From positions 1-11,152 of the forward strand of contig JBBQNG010000147.1 of assembly GCA_038329645.1 (NCBI GenBank): DNA of 11,152 nt, in the 5' to 3' direction. The notes under the pieces are model-generated. The model was given only the letters and a program-made list of their open reading frames with translations, had not been told where the DNA came from and did not search any database. Source of the DNA: SZAS-79 sp038329645 (lineage in GTDB: Bacteria; Pseudomonadota; Gammaproteobacteria; Burkholderiales; SG8-39). This document shows positions 1 to 5,963 of the stretch, piece after piece (positions within the stretch are counted from its first letter, which is position 1; every line of letters starts with the position of its first letter). Made by a program: the position numbers and the translations under genes.

Positions 1-528
1 GGGCCAGGGCGGCAGGCGGACTTCGGTGATGAGCTCGTCGTAGCGGAGGACCGTGGACAGGGCGCCGGTGAAGAACGCCGCCGCCGCGACGGTGCGCGCG
101 CCCGACGGGCCCGTGAGCACGAGCTGCGCTTCGCACGCAACGGCAACGCCCGGCATTTCGGCGGCCGGGTCGGCGTGCGCGAGGCTTCCGCCGACCGTGC
201 CGCGATTGCGGATCTGGTAGTGGGCGACGTGCGCGATCGCCGCCTGCAGGAGCGGATGCGCAGTGCGCAGCCGCGCATCGTCCAGGATGTCGCGCCAACG
301 CACTTTCGCACCGACGCGTACGCCGGCGGCATCGATATCGATTCGATCCAGGCCCGGCACCTTGCGCAGGTCGACGACCAGCGAGGGCGACGCAAGCCGG
401 AAGGCCATGACCGGCACGAAGCTCTGTCCGCCGGCCAGGGCCTTGGCGGTGCCGTCGCCTGCGGCGAGCAGGGCGATGGCATCGGCGAGCGTCGCCGGCG
501 CCGCGTATTCGAAAGGGGGCAGTTTCAT
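1..528 (-). CDS. FAD-binding subunit of a xanthine dehydrogenase/CO dehydrogenase-family molybdenum hydroxylase (3' truncated by window)
   Basis: The frame opens at ATG 528-526 and stays open to base 1, so 176 residues are seen of a subunit that usually has about 260-300. It begins MKLPPFEYAAPATLADAIALL, the usual start of the CoxM/CutM medium subunit. Both FAD-contact motifs are present: AGGQS at residues 32-36 and TVGGSLAHADP at 111-121. Family knowledge: this flavoprotein passes electrons between the 2Fe-2S subunit and FAD/quinone or NAD in a three-subunit molybdopterin hydroxylase acting on CO, aldehydes, N-heterocycles or related compounds. The large Mo subunit and the small Fe-S subunit are expected beyond the left edge; the substrate cannot be inferred from this subunit. 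It is transcribed divergently from the Bug receptor gene. No Shine-Dalgarno sequence precedes the ATG; see the leaderless promoter candidate at 529-564. Confidence 0.93.
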   Translation of the reverse strand, partial: MKLPPFEYAAPATLADAIALLAAGDGTAKALAGGQSFVPVMAFRLASPSLVVDLRKVPGLDRIDIDAAGVRVGAKVRWRDILDDARLRTAHPLLQAAIAHVAHYQIRNRGTVGGSLAHADPAAEMPGVAVACEAQLVLTGPSGARTVAAAAFFTGALSTVLRYDELITEVRLPPWP

Positions 529-564
529 GGTCCGAGTCTAGGGGGTGGGCGCGTCGCGATACAA
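529..564 (-). promoter_or_regulatory. Candidate leaderless promoter of the molybdenum-hydroxylase FAD subunit
   Basis: Read on the minus strand, TTGTAT (564-559, a weak -35) is followed after 18 nt by TAGACT (540-535, 4 of 6 matches to TATAAT). Six more bases lead to the ATG at 528, which puts the expected +1 on or beside the A of the start codon. The lack of a Shine-Dalgarno sequence fits a leaderless mRNA. The hexamers are weak, so this is a candidate only. Confidence 0.3.
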
Positions 565-589
565 GGACGCAAGTTTCTCCCAAGATGGA

Positions 590-658
590 GGGCGCGCGCC
601 CCTTGTTTCGCACCTTGCATAACTCACGGGAATTCGCGCGACTCCCGGATGATACGAT
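590..658 (+). promoter_or_regulatory. Divergent intergenic control region upstream of the Bug receptor operon
   Basis: The 151-bp gap between the two divergent starts (529-679) holds a perfect 12-bp palindrome GGGCGCGCGCCC (590-601). It also holds a short dyad CGGGA (627-631)/TCCCG (643-647) with an 11-bp spacer, and an extended -10-like element TGATACGAT (650-658) with no recognisable -35. A promoter for the catabolic operon is expected here. The dyads could be regulator sites, but short GC-rich dyads also arise by chance. Confidence 0.3.
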
Positions 659-679
659 TTGCGCATCATGGAGAGACGA

Positions 680-1657
680 ATGGCATCGCAGAAGCAGAAA
701 GCGTTCGTGGCCTGGAAGAGGGCATTGGCAGCTGCCTTGCTGCTGGCCTCGACGTTCGCCCAGGCCCAGGGTTTTCCCTCGAAGCCGATCAAGCTCGTTG
801 CGCCCTTTGCGCCCGGCGGTGTGCTGGACCTGGTCGCGAGGGCCGTAGCGCAAAAGGTCGCCGAGGGGACCGGCCAGCCCGTTGTCGTCGACAACCGTGC
901 CGGTGCAGCCGGGGCGATCGGTTCCGAATTCGTGGCCAAGTCCCCGCCCGACGGCTACACGTTGCTGTTGGGCGCCACCACGACCCACGGCATCAATCCC
1001 GTTACCGGAAAAGTACCTTATGACCCGGTGAAGGATTTCGCCCCGGTTTCCCTCGTGGCGACTTTTCCGCACGTGCTGGTGGTGAACGCCACGCTGCCGG
1101 TCAATTCCCTCGCGGAATTCGTGAAATACGCGAAAAGCCATCCCGGGATGACTTATGGCTCGGCCGGCAACGGCTCGCCCCACCATATTGCGGGAGCAAT
1201 GTTCGCCAAGCTCGCGGGGTTCGATGCGGTGCATGTGCCGTATAAAGGATCGGGACCCGCGATGGCGGATCTGATCGGCAACCAGATCCAGTTCATGTCG
1301 GTCGAGATCGGCGCGGCCGAGCCGCACATCAAGGGCGGCAAGATGAAGGCCCTTGCCATCGCTACGGCGAAGCGGCAGCCCGGGGTCAATTTGCCCACCT
1401 TTGCGGAGGAGGGGTATCCCGTCGAAGTGACGGCGTGGTACGCGGTATTCGCGCCGGCCGGCACCCCGCCCGAGGTGATTGCACGGCTCAATAGTGAAAT
1501 CGTAAAAGGCCTGCAAAGCGCGGACCTGCGCGAACGGTTCGCGCAGTTGGGCGGTACGCCGTTGGGCAGCTCGCCGCAGGAGCTTGCAAATTACGTTCGC
1601 GCTGAGCTCGACCGGTGGGGCCGGGCGGTGAAGCTGGCCAACCTGAAGCTCGATTAG
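680..1657 (+). CDS. Bug-family tripartite tricarboxylate transporter substrate-binding protein (TctC-like)
   Basis: Periplasmic solute receptor of 325 residues, the normal length for the family. A Sec signal peptide is visible: positive KQK...KR, a hydrophobic ALAAALLLAS stretch and AQA|QG cleavage after residue 29. The mature part carries the Bug hallmarks PFAPGGVLDLVAR, VDNRAGAAGAIG, PDGYTLL and VPYKGSGPAMADLIG. Family knowledge: these receptors bind small carboxylates, often aromatic or dicarboxylic acids, and many are encoded without TctA/TctB, as here. I chose ATG 680 because GGAGAG (670-675) lies just upstream. In-frame TTG 659 and ATG 668 would add 7 or 4 residues but lack a ribosome site. 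The stop lies 2 bases before the dioxygenase ATG, so it heads the catabolic operon and probably captures that pathway's substrate. The ligand is unknown. Confidence 0.95.
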   Translation: MASQKQKAFVAWKRALAAALLLASTFAQAQGFPSKPIKLVAPFAPGGVLDLVARAVAQKVAEGTGQPVVVDNRAGAAGAIGSEFVAKSPPDGYTLLLGATTTHGINPVTGKVPYDPVKDFAPVSLVATFPHVLVVNATLPVNSLAEFVKYAKSHPGMTYGSAGNGSPHHIAGAMFAKLAGFDAVHVPYKGSGPAMADLIGNQIQFMSVEIGAAEPHIKGGKMKALAIATAKRQPGVNLPTFAEEGYPVEVTAWYAVFAPAGTPPEVIARLNSEIVKGLQSADLRERFAQLGGTPLGSSPQELANYVRAELDRWGRAVKLANLKLD

Positions 1658-1659
1658 GC

Positions 1660-2730
1660 ATGTCGAACTCCTACATCCTCGGCGGTGCGATGCTGCCGCA
1701 TGCGCCGCAGTTCTTCACCCAGCCGGAGACCGAGGACAAGGCCACGATCGCCGAAGTGCAGAAGGTGGCAAAGAAGATCGGCGATGGCCTCAAGGCGCTC
1801 AAGCCCGATGTGTGGATTGTGATCGGCAACGATCACGCGCAGCAATTCTTCGCCAACGTCGCACCGCCTTTCACCCTGCACGTGGGCGGCGTTGGGCGCG
1901 GCCAGTTCGCCGGGCGCGACTTCAAGTTCAACATCGCGAGTGAAATTTCGTTCGCGCTGGTGAAGGATTTCTATCGCGCGGGCTTCGATCCTGCGTTCAC
2001 CAGCACAGCGCAGATCGACTACGCGCTCGGCATCCCGATGACGCATATGGGCCTTGTCGACGAGCCGATCCTGCCGATCTATGTAAACGCCTATCTCCCG
2101 CCGCAGCCGACGATGGAGCGCTGCTACGCGTTCGGGCAGGCGCTGGCGCGGGGGCTTGCGTCGACGGGCGTTCGCGCAGTAGTCGTGGCAAGCGGCGGCA
2201 TGTCACACTTCCCGGGCACCGACAACTACAGCAACCCGGCACTCGAGTTCGACAAGTCGGTGCTTGAGCCGCTCAAGGAAGGCCGCCTCAAGACGCTGCT
2301 CGGCTACAACGAGCAGCTGCTGGATGAGAAAGGCAACATCGAATTGCGCTGCTGGGCGGTGGCGGCCGGCGCGCTGGGCGAGAGGAAACCCGACATAGTG
2401 CAGCTCAACCCGAGCTGGCACCACAACTATGCGTCGCTGGGCTGGTATTCGCCCGCCTCGAAGGACGCAGAGGTCCCGCACTACCCGCAGATCGCCCCCG
2501 AATTGCAGGCGCTCACGAGCGCGCTCTTCAACATGGCCAACGACCGGGCCTCCCGCGAAGCGCACTTCGCGGACCCGGATGCCTATGCCGACAAGTACCA
2601 CCTCGAAGGCAGGCATCGCAAGCTGCTGGTCGACTTCGATGCGCCAGGCATCGTGGCCGCCGGCGTGCATCCGCTGCTGATTTTCCTGGTACGCATGAAC
2701 GTGGAGCGAGAGCGGGGAAAGAAAGCATGA
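1660..2730 (+). CDS. Class III extradiol ring-cleavage dioxygenase, LigB catalytic domain with a fused LigA-like C-terminus
   Basis: A 356-residue protein of the LigB/protocatechuate 4,5-dioxygenase superfamily, which uses non-haem Fe(II) and O2 to open catecholic rings next to the diol. Candidate iron ligands are H14 (MLPHAPQ), H59 (GNDHAQ) and E228 (GNIELRCW); H183 in SGGMSHFPG fits the catalytic histidine. H129 (PMTHMG) is also conserved-looking. Residues about 285-347 (LFNMANDRASREAHFADPDAY ... FLVRMN) resemble the small LigA subunit, normally a separate polypeptide in LigAB and fused in gallate dioxygenase. The chain is shorter than gallate dioxygenase (about 420 residues), so the LigA part is minimal. 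ATG 1660 is preferred to an upstream GTG at 1615 that would lie inside the receptor gene. There is no good Shine-Dalgarno sequence, so coupling to the receptor gene is likely. It overlaps the ALDH by ATGA. The ring substrate is not determinable. Confidence 0.9.
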   Translation: MSNSYILGGAMLPHAPQFFTQPETEDKATIAEVQKVAKKIGDGLKALKPDVWIVIGNDHAQQFFANVAPPFTLHVGGVGRGQFAGRDFKFNIASEISFALVKDFYRAGFDPAFTSTAQIDYALGIPMTHMGLVDEPILPIYVNAYLPPQPTMERCYAFGQALARGLASTGVRAVVVASGGMSHFPGTDNYSNPALEFDKSVLEPLKEGRLKTLLGYNEQLLDEKGNIELRCWAVAAGALGERKPDIVQLNPSWHHNYASLGWYSPASKDAEVPHYPQIAPELQALTSALFNMANDRASREAHFADPDAYADKYHLEGRHRKLLVDFDAPGIVAAGVHPLLIFLVRMNVERERGKKA

Positions 2731-4163
2731 GCCTCGACCTGGGCGCATGGATTGGGGGCAAGGCGGTAGCGGTGGCGTCGTCGGTCCCCCGCATCGACCT
2801 TGCGAGTCCTGTGGACGGCAGCGTGACCTATCGCATGCCGGATGCGGGGGCCGATCTCGTCGACGTCGCAGTGAAGAACGCTGCCGCGGCTTTCGAGGCG
2901 CATCGCCACGCTTCGACCGCAACGCGGCTGGCGTGGCTCGAGGCCATCGCGAAGACCGTCTCGGCCAACACCGGTCCGATCGTCGACAGCATCGTGCGCG
3001 CCATCGGCAAGCCGCGGCGCGCGGCAACCTTCGAGGCCGGACGCGTGGCCGATTTCCTGCGCGGCTGCACGGCCGAGCTCGCCACCTGGCGCGGCGAGCT
3101 GGTGCCGGTGGACACGGTCCCGCTGGGTGCCGGGCATCTCGGCCTCGCCAAGCGCATCCCCTGCGGCGTGGTCGGAGCGATCACGCCTTTCAACGCGCCG
3201 GCCAACCTGCTGGTGCAGAAGATCGGCCCGGCACTGGCCACGGGAAACGCAGTCGTGGTCAAACCGCATCCCACGGGCATCGAGACCGCGCTGCTGATCG
3301 CGGAGCTGTGCAAGAAGGCCGGTCTTCCGGACGGCCTCTACAACGTGATCCCGGGCGACCGGGCCGCGGCGCTGGCGCTGGCCGCGCACCCGCAGGTTAC
3401 GGTCGTGACGCTTACGGGAGGCGTGGCCGCGGCCGAAGCCCTTGCCCGTGCCGCCGGTGCGAAGAAGTTCTGCGCCGAGCTCGGCTCCAGCGCGGCCAAC
3501 ATCGTGCTGGCCGACGCCAACCTCGAAGACGCGGCGCAAAAGATCGCGCGTGCAGGGTTCGAAGCCAGCGGGCAGCAGTGCATTTCGGCGCAGCGCGTCA
3601 TTGTCGAGCGGGAGGTCATGCATAAATTCCTCACGCTGTTCGTCGCAGCCGCGAAATCGCTCAAAGTTGGATTGCCCGACGAAGACGGCGTGGACGTCGG
3701 CCCGATGGTCAGCGTCGGCGCCGCCGAGCGCGTGATGGCGATGGTGGCCGACACGGTGGAGAAAGGCGCCCATGTTGCGCTGGAACCCGTTCGCAACGGC
3801 GCGGTGGTCTCGCCGGGCATCCTGGTGGGGGCTGCGCGCACCTCCAGGCTACTGTGCGAAGAGGTCTTCGGGCCTGTCGTCGTCGTCCAACCCGCCGAGG
3901 ACCTCGACGACGCGCTGGCCCAGGCCAACGACTCGCAGTTCGGGCTGCAGGGCGCGTGCTTCACGTCGAGCCTCGATGCGGCGATGAAAGTGGCCGAGCG
4001 TTTCGACTCGGGCTCGGTCTGGATCAACGAGGCGAGCCGTTTCCGCCTCGACATGTACCCGTTCGGCGGCGTCAAGCAGTCCGGTTACGGGCGCGAAGGC
4101 ATCCGCTACGCCATGGAGGAGTATTCGCAATGGAAATTCGTCGGCTTACGATCGTCTGTTTAA
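2727..4163 (+). CDS. NAD(P)+-dependent aldehyde dehydrogenase, probably for a ring-fission semialdehyde
   Basis: A full-length 478-residue ALDH-superfamily enzyme oxidising an aldehyde to its acid. Catalytic features in order: N156 in TPFNAP (oxyanion), K179 in KPHPTG (cofactor ribose), E251 in AELGSS (general base), C285 in GQQCIS (nucleophile) and E379 in EEVFGP. The C-terminal PFGGVKQSGYGREG is typical. The general-base motif reads ELGSSAANIV rather than the common ELGGxxP, and with GQQCISAQRV recalls the lactaldehyde/semialdehyde-type branch. The start overlaps the dioxygenase stop (ATGA), with GGGGAAAG just upstream as a possible ribosome site, so the two are translationally coupled. Inference: it oxidises the semialdehyde made by the upstream extradiol enzyme, analogous to hydroxymuconic semialdehyde dehydrogenases. 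Its exact substrate is unknown. Confidence 0.93.
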   Translation: MSLDLGAWIGGKAVAVASSVPRIDLASPVDGSVTYRMPDAGADLVDVAVKNAAAAFEAHRHASTATRLAWLEAIAKTVSANTGPIVDSIVRAIGKPRRAATFEAGRVADFLRGCTAELATWRGELVPVDTVPLGAGHLGLAKRIPCGVVGAITPFNAPANLLVQKIGPALATGNAVVVKPHPTGIETALLIAELCKKAGLPDGLYNVIPGDRAAALALAAHPQVTVVTLTGGVAAAEALARAAGAKKFCAELGSSAANIVLADANLEDAAQKIARAGFEASGQQCISAQRVIVEREVMHKFLTLFVAAAKSLKVGLPDEDGVDVGPMVSVGAAERVMAMVADTVEKGAHVALEPVRNGAVVSPGILVGAARTSRLLCEEVFGPVVVVQPAEDLDDALAQANDSQFGLQGACFTSSLDAAMKVAERFDSGSVWINEASRFRLDMYPFGGVKQSGYGREGIRYAMEEYSQWKFVGLRSSV

Positions 4164-4182
4164 CGCACGTCGGTGTAACGCG

Positions 4183-5085
4183 ATGAGCAGAGAGATCAAA
4201 ATCCCCGACGAGCTGCGCAGGCTCATGGCCGAGCTTGGTCCCAAATGGGCGACCAATGTTCCCGGCCACGTCATGCAGACGATCAAGGCCTTCAGCGAGG
4301 TCCTTGCCCGCTGCCCGAAGGAAGGCGTGACGATCAGGCGCGACCTGCCTTACGGCGCTCACAAGCGGCAGGTGCTGGATGTCTACACCCCGAAGGATCC
4401 AAAAAATGCGCCTGTGGTGGTGTTCATGCACGGCGGCGCGTTTACCGACGGCGAGAAAGACCGCACGGCGGAGGTCTACGGCAATGTGTCGATGTGGTTC
4501 GCACGCCATGGCATTGTCGGGATCAACATGGAGTATCGCGCGGCGCCGGAGGCGCAGTACCCTGGCGGGACCGAAGATTTGCGCAGCGCCTGCCAATGGA
4601 TCGAAAAAAACGCTGCATCGCTTGGCGTGGACGTGCAGCGGCTCTTCGTCTTCGGCCATTCCGCGGGCGCGGCGCATACGGCCGCCTATGCCTACGGCGC
4701 GCCGGGATCTGAAGGCGGACCAAAGGTGGCCGGCTCGATCGTAATCAGCGGGCGCGTGCGTGCAGACAATCTGCCGACCAATCCCAATGCGAGGAAGGTC
4801 GAGGCTTACTACGGGACCGACGCTTCGGTGTTCGAGGAACGTTCGGCGCTTCACCTTGCTGGGAAGGACAGCGTGCCGACTTTCATCGCAATCGCCGAAT
4901 TCGAGAACCCTTTGCTCGACGTGTATTGCCTGGAGCTGGCCCACAAGCTTTCCGTCGCCAAAGGCAAAGCGCCGCGCTTCATGCAGCTGTGGGGCCACAA
5001 CCACTCGTCCATCATCGCGCATATCAACACTGCGGAGGACGACCTTGGGCGGGCGTTGGTCGAGTTTGTGGAGCGGGGAGGGTAG
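4183..5085 (+). CDS. Alpha/beta hydrolase, HSL/esterase type with HGGA oxyanion motif
   Basis: A 300-residue cytoplasmic alpha/beta hydrolase without signal peptide. It shows the hormone-sensitive-lipase-type oxyanion motif H83-G84-G85-A86 (FMHGGAF) and the nucleophile elbow G-H-S160-A-G. A C-terminal GHNHSS holds the likely catalytic His (H272 or H274), and EFENPLLDV supplies the likely acid (E241 or D246). The acid motif departs from the usual DPLxDE of HSL enzymes, so the assignment of the third triad member is open. An N-terminal helical region of about 60 residues precedes the core, as is common in this group. It begins 19 bp after the ALDH stop without an obvious Shine-Dalgarno sequence and closes the operon. 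It may cleave an ester or amide precursor of the aromatic substrate or a ring-fission product. Arylformamidase-like enzymes share the HGG motif, so that is an alternative. Confidence 0.88.
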   Translation: MSREIKIPDELRRLMAELGPKWATNVPGHVMQTIKAFSEVLARCPKEGVTIRRDLPYGAHKRQVLDVYTPKDPKNAPVVVFMHGGAFTDGEKDRTAEVYGNVSMWFARHGIVGINMEYRAAPEAQYPGGTEDLRSACQWIEKNAASLGVDVQRLFVFGHSAGAAHTAAYAYGAPGSEGGPKVAGSIVISGRVRADNLPTNPNARKVEAYYGTDASVFEERSALHLAGKDSVPTFIAIAEFENPLLDVYCLELAHKLSVAKGKAPRFMQLWGHNHSSIIAHINTAEDDLGRALVEFVERGG

Positions 5086-5094
5086 GTAGGCTTC

Positions 5095-5111
5095 GCAGCG
5101 TATTACGCTGC
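5095..5111. repeat. 17-nt near-perfect palindrome between convergent genes
   Basis: GCAGCGTA (5095-5102), a single T, then TACGCTGC (5104-5111) form a perfect inverted repeat overlapping the antitoxin stop codon (5105-5103) and lying 10 bp after the hydrolase stop. In RNA it would form a GCAGCG/CGCTGC stem with a 5-nt loop in either direction. There is no U-tract on either strand, so a classical intrinsic terminator is not shown. A bidirectional transcription block is plausible. Confidence 0.5.
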
Positions 5112-5387
5112 CAGACGCAAGCCAACATCGACCTTCGCCTTGACGCACAGGCCGACGAGGTAATCGAGCGACATGAGTTCGACTTTGCCTCTGGCAATTT
5201 CGGACACGCGGGGCTGGGAGATTGCCAGCCGCTTTGCGGCTTGCGCCTGCGTCATGTGGCCGCGTTCCATCCATGTGCGAAGTGCCTCGGCAAGCTGTGC
5301 CCGCATAAGCATGACCGAGGCTTCATGGGCCGGAAACCCGAGATCAAGGAAGATATTTCCGCTCGATTTGGTGACTCGTTTCGCCAT
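5103..5387 (-). CDS. HigA-like XRE-family antitoxin
   Basis: A 94-residue protein with a helix-turn-helix of the Cro/C1 type at about residues 43-70: MTQAQAAKRLAISQPRVSEI, followed by ARGKVELMSLDYLVGLC. This is the layout of antitoxins paired with Gp49/HigB toxins: a short N-terminus, then the DNA-binding domain. Its ATG (5387-5385) lies 3 bp after the toxin stop, so both are co-transcribed and coupled. Known role of the family: it binds and neutralises the toxin and, alone or in complex, represses the shared promoter. The dyad at 5733-5748 is the candidate operator. The 3' end overlaps a 17-nt palindrome and faces the hydrolase gene. Confidence 0.88.
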   Translation of the reverse strand: MAKRVTKSSGNIFLDLGFPAHEASVMLMRAQLAEALRTWMERGHMTQAQAAKRLAISQPRVSEIARGKVELMSLDYLVGLCVKAKVDVGLRLAA

Positions 5388-5390
5388 GAT

Positions 5391-5723
5391 CTATGCCTCG
5401 TTTTCGAATCCTTTTGCCTCACGGTAGCGGTTGCGCGCGAGTTCCAGGTCCACACCCGATGTCTTTTGCGACTTCTTCTGGAATGCGTGCAGCACATAGA
5501 TGGCGGTCCGGAAGCTCGCGACATAGATCACCCGGAACTGCCCCGCTTGGTCGCGCACTCTGATCTCACTGACGCCCGCGCCGACGGACGGCATGGGCTT
5601 CCAGTCATCAGGTTCGCGACCGACTTGCACCATGAACAGCTCGTGCCCGGCACGCAGTCTGGCCGAATCCGGAAATGCAGACAGATTCAGCTTCGCGCCA
5701 CCCATAAAGCGGACGGGCTTCAT
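5391..5723 (-). CDS. RelE/HigB-like toxin of the phage Gp49 type
   Basis: A 110-residue protein with the signature of Gp49-type RelE/ParE-superfamily toxins: SEIRVRDQAGQFRVIYVASF, then YVLHAFQKKSQKT and a basic helix ELARNRYREAK. Known family action is ribosome-dependent mRNA cleavage, held in check by the downstream XRE antitoxin. Toxin-first gene order is that of HigBA systems. ATG 5723 is chosen because a strong promoter sits immediately upstream; no Shine-Dalgarno sequence exists, and a leaderless transcript is predicted. The N-terminus MKPVRFMGGAKLNLSAFPD is usual for the family. Catalytic activity cannot be judged from sequence alone. Confidence 0.9.
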   Translation of the reverse strand: MKPVRFMGGAKLNLSAFPDSARLRAGHELFMVQVGREPDDWKPMPSVGAGVSEIRVRDQAGQFRVIYVASFRTAIYVLHAFQKKSQKTSGVDLELARNRYREAKGFENEA

Positions 5724-5757
5724 GCGTCTATTATACGAATAAACGTATGAATGTCAA
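5724..5757 (-). promoter_or_regulatory. Consensus sigma70 promoter of the toxin-antitoxin operon (leaderless)
   Basis: On the minus strand a perfect TTGACA (5757-5752) and a perfect TATAAT (5735-5730) are separated by 16 bp. Only six bases (5729-5724) separate the -10 from the toxin ATG, so the expected +1 is the A of the start codon. Both hexamers match the consensus exactly, which is rare and suggests a strong promoter that needs repression. Confidence 0.75.
5733..5748. promoter_or_regulatory. Inverted repeat overlapping the -10 and spacer of the toxin-antitoxin promoter, candidate antitoxin operator
   Basis: ATACG (5733-5737) and CGTAT (5744-5748) flank AATAAA. The dyad overlaps the upstream part of the -10 hexamer and most of the promoter spacer, where a bound repressor would block RNA polymerase. 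Placement and symmetry fit autoregulation by the XRE antitoxin; binding is inferred. Confidence 0.45.
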
Positions 5758-5963
5758 TCCCTGTCCGTCGGAATCGAGGAGTGCGTGATAAACCCAGAAA
5801 AGTTAAACTTTGGTTTCCGTAGATTCAATACGGGCGCGGCTCTTCGTCCAGTTTGAATTATAGAACTGGTATAGGAATGACTAGCAATGACCGGGTTGTT
5901 GTCCTCCGAAAGGAAGAGGCTGTCGATGTATCCGTTGTGCGAGGAGAGTCCTTTTGCCAGTCG
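5758..5963. other. AT-richer non-coding stretch with inverted repeats between the toxin-antitoxin promoter and the EamA gene
   Basis: I see no convincing gene here. Two inverted repeats stand out. AAAGTT-A-AACTTT (5799-5811) has outer arms AAACC (5790-5794)/GGTTT (5812-5816) with a 4-nt bulge. CCAGTT (5848-5853)/AACTGG (5864-5869) has a 10-nt spacer containing ATTATA, a TATAAT on the minus strand. The lower GC compared with flanking genes suggests imported DNA or a control region. No clear terminator with a U-tract follows the EamA gene. Confidence 0.4.

Noticed and set aside
659..679. Upstream TTG 659 or ATG 668 as the Bug receptor start
   Set aside because: Neither has a ribosome site; GGAGAG at 670-675 serves ATG 680, which also gives a normal-length signal peptide.
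2583..3773. Minus-strand open frame of 396 codons opposite the ALDH
   Set aside because: The ALDH on the other strand is unmistakable; the antisense product is His/Arg-rich and featureless.
4072..5274. Minus-strand open frame of 400 codons opposite the alpha/beta hydrolase
   Set aside because: The plus-strand hydrolase has a full set of catalytic motifs, while the antisense product shows none and also runs into the antitoxin region.
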